Shown here in pieces: positions 16,097 through 25,530 of a DNA stretch of 64,000 nucleotides. Every line of letters starts with the position of its first letter. The stretch's first letter is position 1. The stretch is from Massilia rubra (GTDB taxonomy: Bacteria > Pseudomonadota > Gammaproteobacteria > Burkholderiales > Burkholderiaceae_D). The stretch is from positions 1-64,000 of the forward strand of contig NZ_VUYU01000006.1 of NCBI RefSeq assembly GCF_011682065.1, written 5' to 3'. The notes under the pieces were generated by a model. It saw only the letters and a program-made list of their open reading frames with translations, searched no databases and was not told the origin of the DNA. A program made the translations under genes and the position numbers.

Positions 16097-16747
16097 TTAC
16101 TCACGCCACACCTCGCGCGTGCGCGCCAGCCAGCGGCGGCGCTCGGCAAGGCCGATCGTGCCGCCGTTGATGCGTGTCGTCACCAGCACGATGTCGTCAT
16201 CGTCGGCTGCCTGGTTGCAATCCTTGGCAAGCCAGATCGCCGCCGCCGCGCCCAAACACCACCGTGCCGACAGCACCGCGTCCGGATCGGCGACGAAGTC
16301 CGGCGCCGATGGATAAGCGCTCTGGAGCGTTGCAGTCGCCTGCGCATAGCTGTCCTTTCCAGTCAGCTGCAACAATCCGCGACCGCGATACAGGTAGCCG
16401 TCGCCGGGACGATCGTTTCCCAAACGACCGCCATAGACTGCGTTGGCAAGCCTGGCTTCATCCTCGGCGTAGCTGGCGGGATCGAGCGGCCCGCGCGGAA
16501 GAAAACGCTGCGGCCAGACCTTGACCAGCCGCTGCGCGCTGTAACGCAGGTTTTCAACCGTGCGCGTCAGGGCCGCCGATTCGTGCATGACCTGCGCCAT
16601 GAAATGGCTCACCCGCAATACGGACGCGGCGATGCCGAACTGAAGCAGGAAATGCTGCTCGTCGCTGAAGGCCGTGCGGTAGACCGGCAGCGCGCGCGGA
16701 GCAAGCTGGTCGATCTGGCCGAGCGTGATGACGACAGGCCCGGCCAT
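16097..16747 (-). CDS. Glycoside hydrolase family 19 endolysin-like protein
   Basis: A 216-residue protein of the GH19 chitinase/lysozyme family. The catalytic glutamates are visible as E56 (QVMHESAAL) and E65 (RTVENLRYS). They are followed by the conserved RGRGLLQLTGKDSY segment near 120-135 and RINGG near the end. Bacterial members of this length without a signal peptide are usually phage-type endolysins cleaving peptidoglycan. There are no holin, spanin or phage genes around it, so it is either a domesticated lysozyme or a prophage remnant. AAGGAG lies 5 bp before the ATG. Confidence 0.87.
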   Translation of the reverse strand: MAGPVVITLGQIDQLAPRALPVYRTAFSDEQHFLLQFGIAASVLRVSHFMAQVMHESAALTRTVENLRYSAQRLVKVWPQRFLPRGPLDPASYAEDEARLANAVYGGRLGNDRPGDGYLYRGRGLLQLTGKDSYAQATATLQSAYPSAPDFVADPDAVLSARWCLGAAAAIWLAKDCNQAADDDDIVLVTTRINGGTIGLAERRRWLARTREVWRE

Positions 16748-16859
16748 GGCGGCTCCTTCGCTGTGCGGTAGCTCCCATCGTATTGACTCCGCCAGCGCCG
16801 CATACCGAGCGCATCAAACGATGCCGCTTTACCAGCCCCAGCCCATGCCGTATGGAATT

Positions 16860-18788
16860 TCAGCCGTCGCGCACCTCGCGGAAATCGGCATCCACCACGT
16901 CGTCACGCCCCGCTTTCGCTTGCCCGGCGCCAGCCTGCGCGGCGCCGCCCTGCTCCGGTCCTCCATCTTGCTGCTGGTACAGCTTTTCGCCAATGGCCTG
17001 CGCGGCGCCGGACAGGGCCGCGATGCGCGTTTCGATGTCCTCCTTGCCGCCGGTGCGCAAGGCATTGTCGAGATTGTCGATGGCGGCCTGGATGCGCTCG
17101 CGCACGGCGGCGTCGAGCCCGGCGCCATGTTCGTCGAGCTGCTTGCGCGTGGCATGCACCAGCGCATCGCCACGGTTGCGCGCATCGGCCAGTTCGCGCG
17201 CGCGCCGGTCTTCGTCGGCGTGGGCCAGCGCGTCCTGCACCATTTTCTGGATCTCCGTTTCGCTCAGGCCCGAATTGGCCTTGATCGTCACCTGGTTGGC
17301 CTTGCCGGTGGCCTTGTCGAGCGCGCTGACATGCAAAATGCCGTTGGCGTCGATATCGAAACTGACCTCGATCTGCGGCATGCCGCGCGGCGCCGACGCG
17401 ATGCCGACCAGATTGAATTCACCCAGCAACTTGTTGCCGGCAACTACCTCGCGCTCGCCCTGATACACCTTGACGGTAACGGCCGGCTGGTTGTCGTCGG
17501 CGGTGGAAAACACCTGGCTGAACTTGGTTGGAATTGTGGTGTTGCGAGGGATCATTTTGGTCATCACCCCGCCCAGGGTTTCGATGCCGAGCGACAGCGG
17601 GGTGACGTCCATCAACAGCACATCGGAGCGCTCGCCCGACAGCACCGCCCCCTGGATGGCCGCCCCGACCGCCACCGCTTCGTCGGGATTGACATCCTTG
17701 CGCGCATCGCGCCCGAAAAATGCGCGCACCTTTTCCTGCACCTTGGGCATGCGCGTCATGCCGCCCACCAAAATCACGTCGCCAATCTGTTCCCGGGTGA
17801 GGCCGGCGTCCTTGAGCGCCAGCTGGCACGGCGCGATGGTGCGGTCGATCAGCTCGTCGACCAGGGCCTCGAGCGTGGCGCGCGACAGGCGCAGGTTGAG
17901 GTGCGCGGGCGCGCCATTGGCCATGCCGATGTAGGGCTCGTTGATCTCGGTCTGCTGGGTCGTGGACAGCTCGATCTTGGCGCGTTCGGCCGAGCTCTTG
18001 ATGCGCTGCAAGGCGATCGGATCGCGCCCCAGGTCGATCCCGCTCTGCTTCTTGAACTCGCCGATGATGTGGTCGATCACGCGCTGGTCGAAGTCCTCGC
18101 CGCCGAGAAAGGTGTCGCCATTGGTGGACAGTACCTCGAATTGCTGGTCGCCTTCGAGCTCGGCGATTTCGATGATGGAAATATCGAAGGTGCCGCCGCC
18201 CAGGTCGTACACGGCCACCTTGCGCTCGCCCCGCGCAGCCTTGTCGAGCCCGAACGCCAGCGCGGCGGCGGTCGGCTCGTTGATGATGCGGCGCACTTCC
18301 AGCCCGGCGATGCGGCCGGCATCTTTGGTGGCCTGGCGCTGGGCGTCATTAAAATAGGCGGGCACCGTGATGACGGCGTCGCTGACCGGCCCGCCCAGAT
18401 AATCCTCGGCCGTCTTTTTCATCTTGCGCAGCACTTCGGCCGACACTTGCTGGGGCGCCAGGCGCTTGCCGCGCACCTCGACCCAGGCGTCGCCATTGTC
18501 GGCGCGCACGATCTTGAAAGGCATCAGGTGGATGTCTTTTTGCACTTCCGGCTCGTCGAACTTGCGCCCGATCAGGCGCTTGACGGCGAACAGCGTGTTT
18601 TGCGGGTTCGTCACCGCCTGGCGCTTGGCCGGCGCGCCCACCAGGATTTCGCCATTATCCTGGTAGGCCACCACCGACGGCGTGGTGCGCGCGCCCTCCG
18701 CGTTCTCGATCACCCGGGCCTGGCCGCCTTCCATTACGGCGACGCAGGAGTTGGTGGTGCCGAGATCGATACCGATGATCTTGCTCAT
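16860..18788 (-). CDS. dnaK: DnaK (Hsp70) chaperone, stand-alone copy
   Basis: A 642-residue Hsp70. The nucleotide-binding domain has phosphate-1 [13 protein letters not shown] at the N-terminus, phosphate-2 [12 protein letters not shown] and the adenosine motif [11 protein letters not shown]. The linker [10 protein letters not shown] and the substrate-binding domain follow, ending with the DDVVDADF signature of bacterial DnaK. GGAGGAGG precedes the ATG at 18788. There is no grpE or dnaJ next to it, unlike the usual operon, and the lid region is shortened and Gly/Ala-rich at the end. It is therefore probably a second, specialised DnaK. An FNR-like site lies about 115 bp upstream. Confidence 0.93.
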   Translation of the reverse strand: MSKIIGIDLGTTNSCVAVMEGGQARVIENAEGARTTPSVVAYQDNGEILVGAPAKRQAVTNPQNTLFAVKRLIGRKFDEPEVQKDIHLMPFKIVRADNGDAWVEVRGKRLAPQQVSAEVLRKMKKTAEDYLGGPVSDAVITVPAYFNDAQRQATKDAGRIAGLEVRRIINEPTAAALAFGLDKAARGERKVAVYDLGGGTFDISIIEIAELEGDQQFEVLSTNGDTFLGGEDFDQRVIDHIIGEFKKQSGIDLGRDPIALQRIKSSAERAKIELSTTQQTEINEPYIGMANGAPAHLNLRLSRATLEALVDELIDRTIAPCQLALKDAGLTREQIGDVILVGGMTRMPKVQEKVRAFFGRDARKDVNPDEAVAVGAAIQGAVLSGERSDVLLMDVTPLSLGIETLGGVMTKMIPRNTTIPTKFSQVFSTADDNQPAVTVKVYQGEREVVAGNKLLGEFNLVGIASAPRGMPQIEVSFDIDANGILHVSALDKATGKANQVTIKANSGLSETEIQKMVQDALAHADEDRRARELADARNRGDALVHATRKQLDEHGAGLDAAVRERIQAAIDNLDNALRTGGKEDIETRIAALSGAAQAIGEKLYQQQDGGPEQGGAAQAGAGQAKAGRDDVVDADFREVRDG

Positions 18789-18897
18789 GTCCTCCTCCTT
18801 GAAATAGTTTGCCAGCCCGCACACCCGAAGCGCGCGGCACAGTCATACAGGAATAGACCGCGCGCGCGCCAAAACGCTCCCGTCACAATGGGCAGAG

Positions 18898-18911
18898 TCG
18901 ATCTATATCAA
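18898..18911. promoter_or_regulatory. FNR-like site upstream of dnaK (one mismatch)
   Basis: TCGATCTATATCAA matches TTGAT-N4-ATCAA at nine of ten positions. The same stretch also resembles a sigma-32 -35 element (TTTGAT on the minus strand, with CCCATT 14 bp further at 18887-18892). Either reading is possible. Confidence 0.35.
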
Positions 18912-19104
18912 ACTTAACGGTTTTCACGATCCGTACATCGGTCGAGTCCGATTGCTTTTCGCCGCCGTTTGCTGCGCGCTTTCCCACAACCGTTGGGATA
19001 ATCGCCCGATTCCTCCTCTGCGCCTGCCAGAATAATATTTCCATTTGCAATTCATTCTAAATCCCAATCAAAGACAATCGGCAATATTTAAGCTAAGTCA
19101 GCCG

Positions 19105-19118
19105 TTGATGATTATCAA
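19105..19118 (+). promoter_or_regulatory. FNR/Anr box of the exopolysaccharide operon (perfect)
   Basis: TTGATGATTATCAA matches the consensus at all ten positions. Its centre (19111.5) lies about 41 bp before the start predicted from the -10-like GATAAT at 19141-19146, the geometry of a class II FNR-activated promoter. Confidence 0.65.
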
Positions 19119-19140
19119 ATCAATACGATCAAGGCGGCAG

Positions 19141-19146
19141 GATAAT
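19141..19146 (+). promoter_or_regulatory. Candidate -10 box of the exopolysaccharide operon
   Basis: GATAAT differs from TATAAT at one base and lies 22 bp after the FNR box, with no good -35 hexamer, as expected for an activator-dependent promoter. The predicted start is near 19153, giving a leader of 57 bp or more. Confidence 0.45.
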
Positions 19147-19209
19147 AAACTTACGCGTGGATAAGTGCTCTAAGCCGCCGCCTGACATCGAATATATACA
19201 TGTAAATAC

Positions 19210-21264
19210 ATGGTGGCGCTGAGGCGGCATTCCATGCTATTCACCACATTAACCCAGGTCCATTTCAATTCCATTCCAGCCATGCAGACGCATATTCCAA
19301 AACCGCTCGGCCAATTCTGTACCGAATTGGTCAGCATGAACCGCACCGCCAAAATCGCGCTGATGGTCGTGGTCGATCTGCTGGCCCTGCCGCTGTGTTT
19401 TCTGGCGGCGATGCTGCTGCGGGTGGGCGATGCCGCCTCGGCCATGCAATACCCGCTCGCGGCCTATGTCCTGGTGCCGCTGCTGACGGTGGGCGCGTTC
19501 TCGCTGTCGGACCTGTACCGCGCGGTGATCCGCTTTATCGACCAACGCATGCTGGCGGTGACCGGCTGCACCCTGGCCTTGGCGACCCTGTCGGTCTATC
19601 TGATCCTGATGGGCATGAACGATGACAAATTCCCGCGCAGTACGCTGATCATTTACTGGTTTATCGCGTTTTCGTACGTGGTCACCTCGCGCATGGCGGT
19701 GCGCAACTTCTTGCGCAGGCAGATGAACGACGCGCCGCAGCCGGACCACGCGGTGGCCATCTACGGCGCCGGCGAACCCGGCGCGCAACTGGCGTTGACC
19801 ATGCGCACGAGCAATGAGTATCGCCCCGTTTGCTTTTTCGACGACAAGCGCGCCCTCCACCAACGCAGCATCGCCGGCTTGCGCGTGTTTCACACCGAGC
19901 ACCTGGCCGAGACCGTGCGCAGCCTGGGCGTGCGCTCGGTGATCATCGCGCTGCCGTCGGTGTCGCCGCAGCGCTTGCGCGACATCATGGAACGCTTGTC
20001 GATGGTGGGCGTCAACACCCGCATCCTGTGCCGCCTGCTCGACCTGGCCGATGGCGCCACGCCCGTGCACACGGTACGCGACCTGAAGTTCGAGGACTTG
20101 CTGGGGCGCCAGCCGGTGCCCCCGCGCGCCGACCTGTTCGACCGCTGCGTGCGCGGCAAGCGCGTGCTGGTGACCGGCGCCGGCGGCTCCATCGGGAGCG
20201 AGCTGTGCCGCCAGATTGCCACCCTGGCGCCGGCCGAGCTGCACCTGATCGACCATTCCGAGTTCGCGCTGTACACCATCCGCCAGGAATTGCTCGGCCG
20301 CCATCCGGAGCTGCGCATCAGTGCACACCTGGGCTCGGTATGCAGCGCGCGCCTGGTGGAACGTATTTTCCAGGAAAACCCGATCGATACGATTTACCAC
20401 GCGGCGGCCTACAAGCACGTGCCCCTGGTCGAGAGCAACATCGTCGTGGGCCTGCGCAACAATGTGCTCGGCTCGCAAGTCATCGCGGCGGCGGCCGGCA
20501 AGTTCAAGGTGGGCACCTGCGTGCTCATTTCCAGCGACAAGGCGGTGCGCCCGACCAATATCATGGGCGCGAGCAAGCGCATCGCCGAGCTGATCTTCCA
20601 GGCGGCGGCCGCCGTCCACGGGCCGGACACAACCTTTTGCATGGTGCGTTTTGGCAATGTGCTGGGTTCCTCCGGCTCGGTCATTCCCCTGTTCCAGCGC
20701 CAGCTGGCCGAGGGCGGACCGCTGACCATCACCCATCCGGAGGTGTCGCGCTACTTCATGCTCATCGCCGAGGCGGCCCAGCTGGTCATCCAGGCCGGTG
20801 CCATGGCCAAGGGCGGCGACGTGTTCGTGCTCGATATGGGCGAGCCGGTGCGCATCGTCGACCTGGCGCGCACCCTGATCATGATGTCGGGCCTGACCGA
20901 AAAGACGGCGCAGAACCCGGCCGGCGATATCGGCCTCAAGTTTGTCGGATTATTTCCTGGGGAAAAGCTTTATGAGGAATTGCTTACCGACGGCAAGGTT
21001 TTCCCCAGCGACCATCCGCGCATCATGCGCATGAAAGAACACGCGCTCGATCCCGGCGTGCTCGACACCTATATTACTTGCCTGATGCTGGCCTGCAATA
21101 CGCATGACCGCGCCATGATCGCATCGATGGTCAAGGCGATCGTGGCGGAATATATGCCGCAGCCGAATGGCGCCGCGCCGGAAAATCCTGCGCCGACGGT
21201 GGCACCGCCCGATAAAAACCGGCCCGCCTTATTACGCAGCTTCTCGCCGCACCGCATCGAATAA
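19210..21264 (+). CDS. WbpM/PglF-like nucleotide-sugar 4,6-dehydratase (membrane)
   Basis: A 684-residue, two-part enzyme. The N-terminal part has about four membrane helices and a first Rossmann-like domain (AIYGAGEPGAQLA). The second Rossmann domain starts at T322-GAGGSIGSE. The active site has S442-D443-K444 and M452-x3-K456, where Met replaces the usual Tyr, a hallmark of WbpM/PglF/CapD-type UDP-GlcNAc C4,6-dehydratases. The product would be UDP-4-keto-6-deoxy-GlcNAc for QuiNAc- or 4-amino-sugar synthesis. It is the first gene of a 15-gene operon. The start is uncertain: in-frame ATGs at 19234, 19282 and 19336 exist, and GAGG lies 9 bp before 19234. Confidence 0.88.
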   Translation: MVALRRHSMLFTTLTQVHFNSIPAMQTHIPKPLGQFCTELVSMNRTAKIALMVVVDLLALPLCFLAAMLLRVGDAASAMQYPLAAYVLVPLLTVGAFSLSDLYRAVIRFIDQRMLAVTGCTLALATLSVYLILMGMNDDKFPRSTLIIYWFIAFSYVVTSRMAVRNFLRRQMNDAPQPDHAVAIYGAGEPGAQLALTMRTSNEYRPVCFFDDKRALHQRSIAGLRVFHTEHLAETVRSLGVRSVIIALPSVSPQRLRDIMERLSMVGVNTRILCRLLDLADGATPVHTVRDLKFEDLLGRQPVPPRADLFDRCVRGKRVLVTGAGGSIGSELCRQIATLAPAELHLIDHSEFALYTIRQELLGRHPELRISAHLGSVCSARLVERIFQENPIDTIYHAAAYKHVPLVESNIVVGLRNNVLGSQVIAAAAGKFKVGTCVLISSDKAVRPTNIMGASKRIAELIFQAAAAVHGPDTTFCMVRFGNVLGSSGSVIPLFQRQLAEGGPLTITHPEVSRYFMLIAEAAQLVIQAGAMAKGGDVFVLDMGEPVRIVDLARTLIMMSGLTEKTAQNPAGDIGLKFVGLFPGEKLYEELLTDGKVFPSDHPRIMRMKEHALDPGVLDTYITCLMLACNTHDRAMIASMVKAIVAEYMPQPNGAAPENPAPTVAPPDKNRPALLRSFSPHRIE

Positions 21265-21341
21265 ATAGCGGGAATAAATAGAAACATCAAACCGCGATTT
21301 CACCTCGAATTAATTCTGATTCATGTACGGAGATATTATCC

Positions 21342-22670
21342 ATGAGCGAACAACATTCAAGCGACCATTTGTCGAAACTGATCGCCAGATTTGAACAACG
21401 CACCGCGGTAGTCGGTATTATCGGCCTCGGTTATGTGGGTTTGCCGCTCAGCCTGCGTTATTCGGAAGCCGGTTTCCGCGTACTCGGCATCGATATCGAT
21501 CCGGCCAAGGTCAGGCGTTTAAATGCCGGCGCCAGCTATATCAAGCATATTTCCGGCAGCGCCATCGCGGCCGCGCTGGCGGCCGGGTTCGAAGCGACCG
21601 GCGATTTCGCCCGCGCGGCCGAAGCCGACGCCCTGATCATCTGCGTGCCGACCCCGCTCAATGCCTACCGCGAGCCGGACTTGTCGTTCGTGCTGGCCAC
21701 CGCCGACGCCCTGCTGCCCTACCTGCGCGCCGGCCAGGTGGTGTCGCTCGAAAGCACCACCTATCCCGGCACTACCGACGAGGAACTGCGCCCGCGCCTG
21801 GCCTCGCGCGGGCTGACCGTCGGCGAAGACATCTTTTTGGTGTTTTCGCCCGAGCGCGAAGACCCCGGCAACCCGGACTTTGAAACGCGCACCATTCCCA
21901 AGGTGTGCGGCGGCGACACCGCAGCCTGCCTGCGCGCCGGCGTCGCCCTGTACAGCCCGGCCATCGACCAGGTGGTGCCGGTCAGTTCCACCCGTGCCGC
22001 CGAGCTGACCAAGCTGCTTGAAAACATCCACCGCGCCGTGAATATCGGCCTGGTGAATGAAATGAAAATCATTGCCGACAAGATGGATATCGATATCCAC
22101 GAAGTGATCCGCGCCGCCGCCACCAAGCCGTTCGGCTTTACGCCCTTCTACCCGGGGCCGGGGCTGGGCGGGCACTGCATTCCGATCGACCCGTTCTACC
22201 TGACCTGGAAAGCGCGCCAGTACGGCCTGCACACGCGCTTTATCGAGCTGGCGGGCGAGATCAACAGCGACATGCCGCACTGGGTCATCGGCAAGCTGGC
22301 GGACGCGCTCAACGAGCGTTCGCGTTCGATCAAGGGCAGCCGCGTGCTGGTGCTCGGCATCGCCTATAAGAAAAACGTCGAGGACATGCGCGAGTCGCCC
22401 TCGGTCGAGCTGATGGAAATCCTGCGCGCCAAGGGCGCCCTGGTCGACTATTCCGACCCGCACGTGCCGGTGTTTCCGAAGATGCGGGAACATCATTTCG
22501 ACCTGGCCAGCGTGCCGCTGACGGCGGCGACCATCGCGTCCTACGACGTCCTGCTGCTGGCCACCAGCCACAGCGCATTCGACTACGACCTGATCCAGCA
22601 ACACGCCGCCCTGATCGTCGATACCCGGGGCGTCTGGCTGGACCGGCTGCCGAACGTGGTCAAGGCCTAG
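21342..22670 (+). CDS. wbpA: UDP-N-acetylglucosamine 6-dehydrogenase, WbpA type
   Basis: A 442-residue member of the UDP-glucose/GDP-mannose dehydrogenase family. The NAD site is [13 protein letters not shown] near residue 27. The catalytic Cys is C279 in [12 protein letters not shown]. The C-terminal UDP-binding domain starts near 325 with [20 protein letters not shown]. Oxidation of UDP-GlcNAc at C6 to UDP-GlcNAcA is inferred because the next three genes are WbpB, WbpD and WbpE homologues, which use that product. CGGAG precedes the ATG by 9 bp. Alone, the sequence could also be a UDP-ManNAc dehydrogenase. Confidence 0.9.
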   Translation: MSEQHSSDHLSKLIARFEQRTAVVGIIGLGYVGLPLSLRYSEAGFRVLGIDIDPAKVRRLNAGASYIKHISGSAIAAALAAGFEATGDFARAAEADALIICVPTPLNAYREPDLSFVLATADALLPYLRAGQVVSLESTTYPGTTDEELRPRLASRGLTVGEDIFLVFSPEREDPGNPDFETRTIPKVCGGDTAACLRAGVALYSPAIDQVVPVSSTRAAELTKLLENIHRAVNIGLVNEMKIIADKMDIDIHEVIRAAATKPFGFTPFYPGPGLGGHCIPIDPFYLTWKARQYGLHTRFIELAGEINSDMPHWVIGKLADALNERSRSIKGSRVLVLGIAYKKNVEDMRESPSVELMEILRAKGALVDYSDPHVPVFPKMREHHFDLASVPLTAATIASYDVLLLATSHSAFDYDLIQQHAALIVDTRGVWLDRLPNVVKA

Positions 22671-22721
22671 ACAGGCAGTACCTGACCGGCCGTACCTGAA
22701 TCACAGCGATTGGAGAACCTC

Positions 22722-23783
22722 ATGCGTACCTTTCCGCCCCCCGTCACCGACCGCCGCATCCGTTTCGCGCTGGTCGGCTGCGGGCGCATTGCCAACAACC
22801 ATTTCAACGCCATCGCCCAGCACGAAGAGCGCTGCGAACTGGCCGGCGTGTGCGATATCGATCCGGTGGCGCTGGCCGCCGCCGCCGCCCGCACCGGCGC
22901 CCGCCCCTACCGCACCCTGGCAGAGATGCTGGCCAAATGCGACGCCGACGCCTTCATCATCTGCACGCCCTCCGGGCTGCATCCGGAGCAGGCGGTCCAG
23001 ATCGCCGGCGGCGGGCGCCATGTGATCACCGAAAAACCCATGGCCACGCGCTGGGAAGACGGCAAGCGCATGGTGGCCGCGTGCGACACGGCCGGCGTGC
23101 GCATGTTCGTGGTCAAGCAGAACCGGCGCAATGCCACTTTGCAGCTGCTCAAAAGTGCGGTCGACAAAAAGCGCTTCGGGCGCATTTACATGGTCAACCT
23201 GAACGTGTTCTGGACCCGCCCGGACGACTATTACAACAGCGCCAAGTGGCGCGGCACCTGGGAATACGACGGCGGCGCCTTCATGAACCAAGCCAGCCAT
23301 TACGTCGACCTGATCGACTGGATCGTCGGCCCGGTCGAAAGCCTGCAAGCCTACACCGCCACCCTGGCGCGCGATATCGAGGTGGAAGACACCGGCGTGA
23401 TCAGCCTGCGCTGGCGCAACGGCGCGCTGGGGTCGATGAACGTGACCATGCTGACCTATCCGCGCAACCTGGAAGGCTCGATCACCATCCTCGGCGAGCG
23501 CGGCACGGTGCGCATCGGCGGGGTGGCCGTCAATGAAGTGCAGCAATGGGAGTTTGCCGAGCCGGACGAGGACGACGCGCGGATCGGCGACGCCAGCTAC
23601 CAGACCACCTCGGTCTACGGTTTCGGCCATCCGCTGTATTACGACAACGTGATCAAGGTGCTGCGCGGCGAAGCCGAGCCGGAAACCGACGGTCGCGAGG
23701 GACTCAAGTCGCTCGAGGTGCTTATTGCGGCCTATAAATCCGCACGCGACGGCAAGCGCGTGGCCTTGCCTTTGGAGTATTGA
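22722..23783 (+). CDS. wbpB: UDP-GlcNAcA 3-dehydrogenase, WbpB-like (Gfo/Idh/MocA family)
   Basis: A 353-residue NAD-dependent oxidoreductase. The Rossmann motif [12 protein letters not shown] lies near residue 14. E104-K105-P106 is the family's conserved EKP with the catalytic Lys, and [10 protein letters not shown] lies in the C-terminal domain. In the P. aeruginosa pathway WbpB oxidises C3 of UDP-GlcNAcA before transamination by WbpE. The ATG at 22722 has GGAG at 7 bp; the TTG at 22710 is less likely. It is followed 2 bp later by the acetyltransferase gene. Confidence 0.88.
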   Translation: MRTFPPPVTDRRIRFALVGCGRIANNHFNAIAQHEERCELAGVCDIDPVALAAAAARTGARPYRTLAEMLAKCDADAFIICTPSGLHPEQAVQIAGGGRHVITEKPMATRWEDGKRMVAACDTAGVRMFVVKQNRRNATLQLLKSAVDKKRFGRIYMVNLNVFWTRPDDYYNSAKWRGTWEYDGGAFMNQASHYVDLIDWIVGPVESLQAYTATLARDIEVEDTGVISLRWRNGALGSMNVTMLTYPRNLEGSITILGERGTVRIGGVAVNEVQQWEFAEPDEDDARIGDASYQTTSVYGFGHPLYYDNVIKVLRGEAEPETDGREGLKSLEVLIAAYKSARDGKRVALPLEY

Positions 23784-23785
23784 CT

Positions 23786-24376
23786 ATGGACCAGGTCATG
23801 ATCGAAGCGAGCGCCATTGTCGACCCCGGCGCCATCCTGGGCGCGGGCACGCGCGTCTGGCATTTCGCCCACGTGTGCGGCGGCGCGCGCATCGGCGCCG
23901 GCTGTTCGCTGGGGCAAAACGTATTTATCGGCAATGACGTGCGGATCGGCGATCGCTGCAAGATCCAGAACAATGTGTCCGTGTACGACGCCGTGACCAT
24001 CGAAGACGAGGTGTTTTGCGGCCCGAGCATGGTGTTTACCAATGTCTGGAACCCGCGCGCGGCCATCGTGCGCAAGGATGCCTACCGGCCCACCCTGGTG
24101 CGGCGCGGCGCGAGCATCGGCGCCAACGCCACCATCGTGTGCGGCGTGACCATCGGCCGCTACGCCTTTATCGCGGCCGGGGCCGTGGTCACGCGCGACG
24201 TGCCCGACTTTGCGCTGATGGCGGGCGTGCCGGCGCGCCAGAGCGGCTGGATCGGCCGCCATGGCGAGCGCCTGGCGCTGCCCCGGGGCGCGGACGGCGA
24301 TGCCACCTGCCCCCATACGGGCGAACGCTACCAGGTGCGCGGCGGTGTCTGCCGCCTGCTGGACGCCCCTCTTTGA
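23786..24376 (+). CDS. wbpD: UDP-GlcNAc3NA N-acetyltransferase, WbpD-like
   Basis: A 196-residue left-handed beta-helix (hexapeptide repeat) acetyltransferase. Repeats such as [24 protein letters not shown] and [14 protein letters not shown] run over residues 6-150, ending with the usual GVPAR loop. WbpD acetylates the 3-amino group of UDP-GlcNAc3NA. The start is 2 bp after the wbpB stop, with GGAG inside the end of wbpB, so they are coupled. A C-terminal extension with CPHTGERYQ and a second Cys is present, as in several WbpD relatives. Sugar specificity is inferred from the operon. Confidence 0.88.
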   Translation: MDQVMIEASAIVDPGAILGAGTRVWHFAHVCGGARIGAGCSLGQNVFIGNDVRIGDRCKIQNNVSVYDAVTIEDEVFCGPSMVFTNVWNPRAAIVRKDAYRPTLVRRGASIGANATIVCGVTIGRYAFIAAGAVVTRDVPDFALMAGVPARQSGWIGRHGERLALPRGADGDATCPHTGERYQVRGGVCRLLDAPL

Positions 24377-24401
24377 ACTGTCAGCGATCGGAACCCCAAT
24401 C

Positions 24402-25517
24402 ATGGAATTCATCGACCTCAAAACGCAATACCAGGTGGGCCGCGAAAACATCAACGCCCGCATCCAGGCCGTGCTCGACCACGGCCAGTACATCATGGGA
24501 CCGGAAGTGGAGGAACTGGAAACGCGCCTGGCCGCGTTCACCGGGGCGCGCCATTGCATCACGGTGTCGTCCGGCACCGAAGCGCTGATCATTTCCCTGA
24601 TGGCGCTCGGGATCGAAGCGGGCGACGAAGTCATCACCACGCCATTTTCCTTCATCGCCACGGCCGAAGCCATCGTGTTGCTGGGGGCGACGCCCGTGTT
24701 TGTCGATATCGACCCGGCCACCTGCAATATCAACCCGGCCCTGATCGAAGAAAAGATTACCGGGCGCACCAGGGCGATCATGCCGGTGTCGCTGTACGGC
24801 CAGCCGGCCGACATGGAAGCCATCAACGCGATCGCCTGGCGCCACAAACTGACCGTGATCGAAGATGCCGCCCAGAGCTTCGGCGCCACCTATGGCGGCA
24901 AGCACAGCTGCAACCTGTCGGCCATCGGCTGCACCAGTTTCTTCCCCAGCAAGCCGCTCGGCTGCTATGGCGACGGCGGCGCCATCTTCACCAGCGACGA
25001 TCAACTGGCCACGGCCATGCGCGAAATCCGCGTGCACGGCCAGTCGCGCCGTTACGTGCACACGCGCATCGGCGTCGGCGGCCGCATGGACACCTTGCAG
25101 TGCGCGATCGTGCTGGCCAAGCTCGACTATTTCGACTGGGAATTGAAGGAGCGCATGCGCGCCGCCGCCAGCTACGACGCCCTGCTGTCCGGCAAAATCG
25201 GCCTGGTGGCGCGTCCGCGCGACCGCAGCAGTGTGTTCGCGCAATACACGGTGGTGGTGGAGCAGCGCGAGCAGGTGCGTGCCGCCTTGCAGGCGGCCGC
25301 CATTCCGACCGCCGTGCATTATCCGGTACCGATGCACCTGCAGCCGGCCTACGCGCGCTGGAGCGAGCCGCACAGTACCCCGGTGGCGACGGCCATGGCC
25401 GCCAAGGTGCTCAGCCTGCCGATGGGTCCGTATCTGGACGACGCCAGCATCGCCCGGGTGTGTGCGGCGCTGCTCGCCGCGGTGGGCGGCGAAGCCGCCG
25501 TCTGCCGCCTGGATTGA
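24402..25517 (+). CDS. wbpE: UDP-3-keto-GlcNAcA aminotransferase, WbpE-like (DegT/DnrJ/EryC1)
   Basis: A 371-residue PLP-dependent sugar aminotransferase. The PLP Lys is K184 in FFPSKPLGCYGDGG. D155 (VIEDAAQSFGA) and the SSGTEALI phosphate-binding segment at about 56-63 are in place. The N-terminus MEFIDLKTQY is typical of WbpE/DegT enzymes. In the pathway it adds the 3-amino group using glutamate, recycling the NADH step of WbpB. The ribosome site is weak (GGA 11 bp upstream). It completes a four-enzyme block making UDP-2,3-diacetamido-glucuronic acid. No WbpI epimerase is seen, so the gluco form may be used directly. Confidence 0.9.
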   Translation: MEFIDLKTQYQVGRENINARIQAVLDHGQYIMGPEVEELETRLAAFTGARHCITVSSGTEALIISLMALGIEAGDEVITTPFSFIATAEAIVLLGATPVFVDIDPATCNINPALIEEKITGRTRAIMPVSLYGQPADMEAINAIAWRHKLTVIEDAAQSFGATYGGKHSCNLSAIGCTSFFPSKPLGCYGDGGAIFTSDDQLATAMREIRVHGQSRRYVHTRIGVGGRMDTLQCAIVLAKLDYFDWELKERMRAAASYDALLSGKIGLVARPRDRSSVFAQYTVVVEQREQVRAALQAAAIPTAVHYPVPMHLQPAYARWSEPHSTPVATAMAAKVLSLPMGPYLDDASIARVCAALLAAVGGEAAVCRLD

Positions 25518-25530
25518 GGGGAGCGGCGTC

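Larger units (their letters stand above)
18789..19209. other. Divergent regulatory region between dnaK and the exopolysaccharide operon
   Basis: This is an AT-rich 421-bp gap (19030-19200 especially) in a GC-rich genome, with no supported gene. It holds an FNR-like site near dnaK (18898-18911), a perfect FNR/Anr box (19105-19118) and a -10-like GATAAT (19141-19146) before the exopolysaccharide operon. Confidence 0.7.

Noticed and set aside
16097-16747. GH19 endolysin as evidence of a prophage
   Set aside because: No holin, structural, integrase or attachment-site sequence is nearby; a single lysozyme gene does not make a prophage.
18887-18912. Sigma-32 promoter for dnaK (TTTGAT, 14 bp, CCCATT on the minus strand)
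   Set aside because: The -35 half is weak and overlaps an FNR-like site; the two readings cannot be separated from sequence alone, so it was not called as a promoter.
16725-18917. A 730-codon frame on the plus strand opposite dnaK
   Set aside because: dnaK on the minus strand is unmistakable; the plus-strand frame has no recognisable content.
19133-19143. An ops/JUMPstart-like GGCGGCAGGAT before the exopolysaccharide operon
   Set aside because: It has one mismatch to GGCGGTAGNNT, GGCGGC is common in this GC-rich DNA, and the rest of the ops/JUMPstart element is absent.
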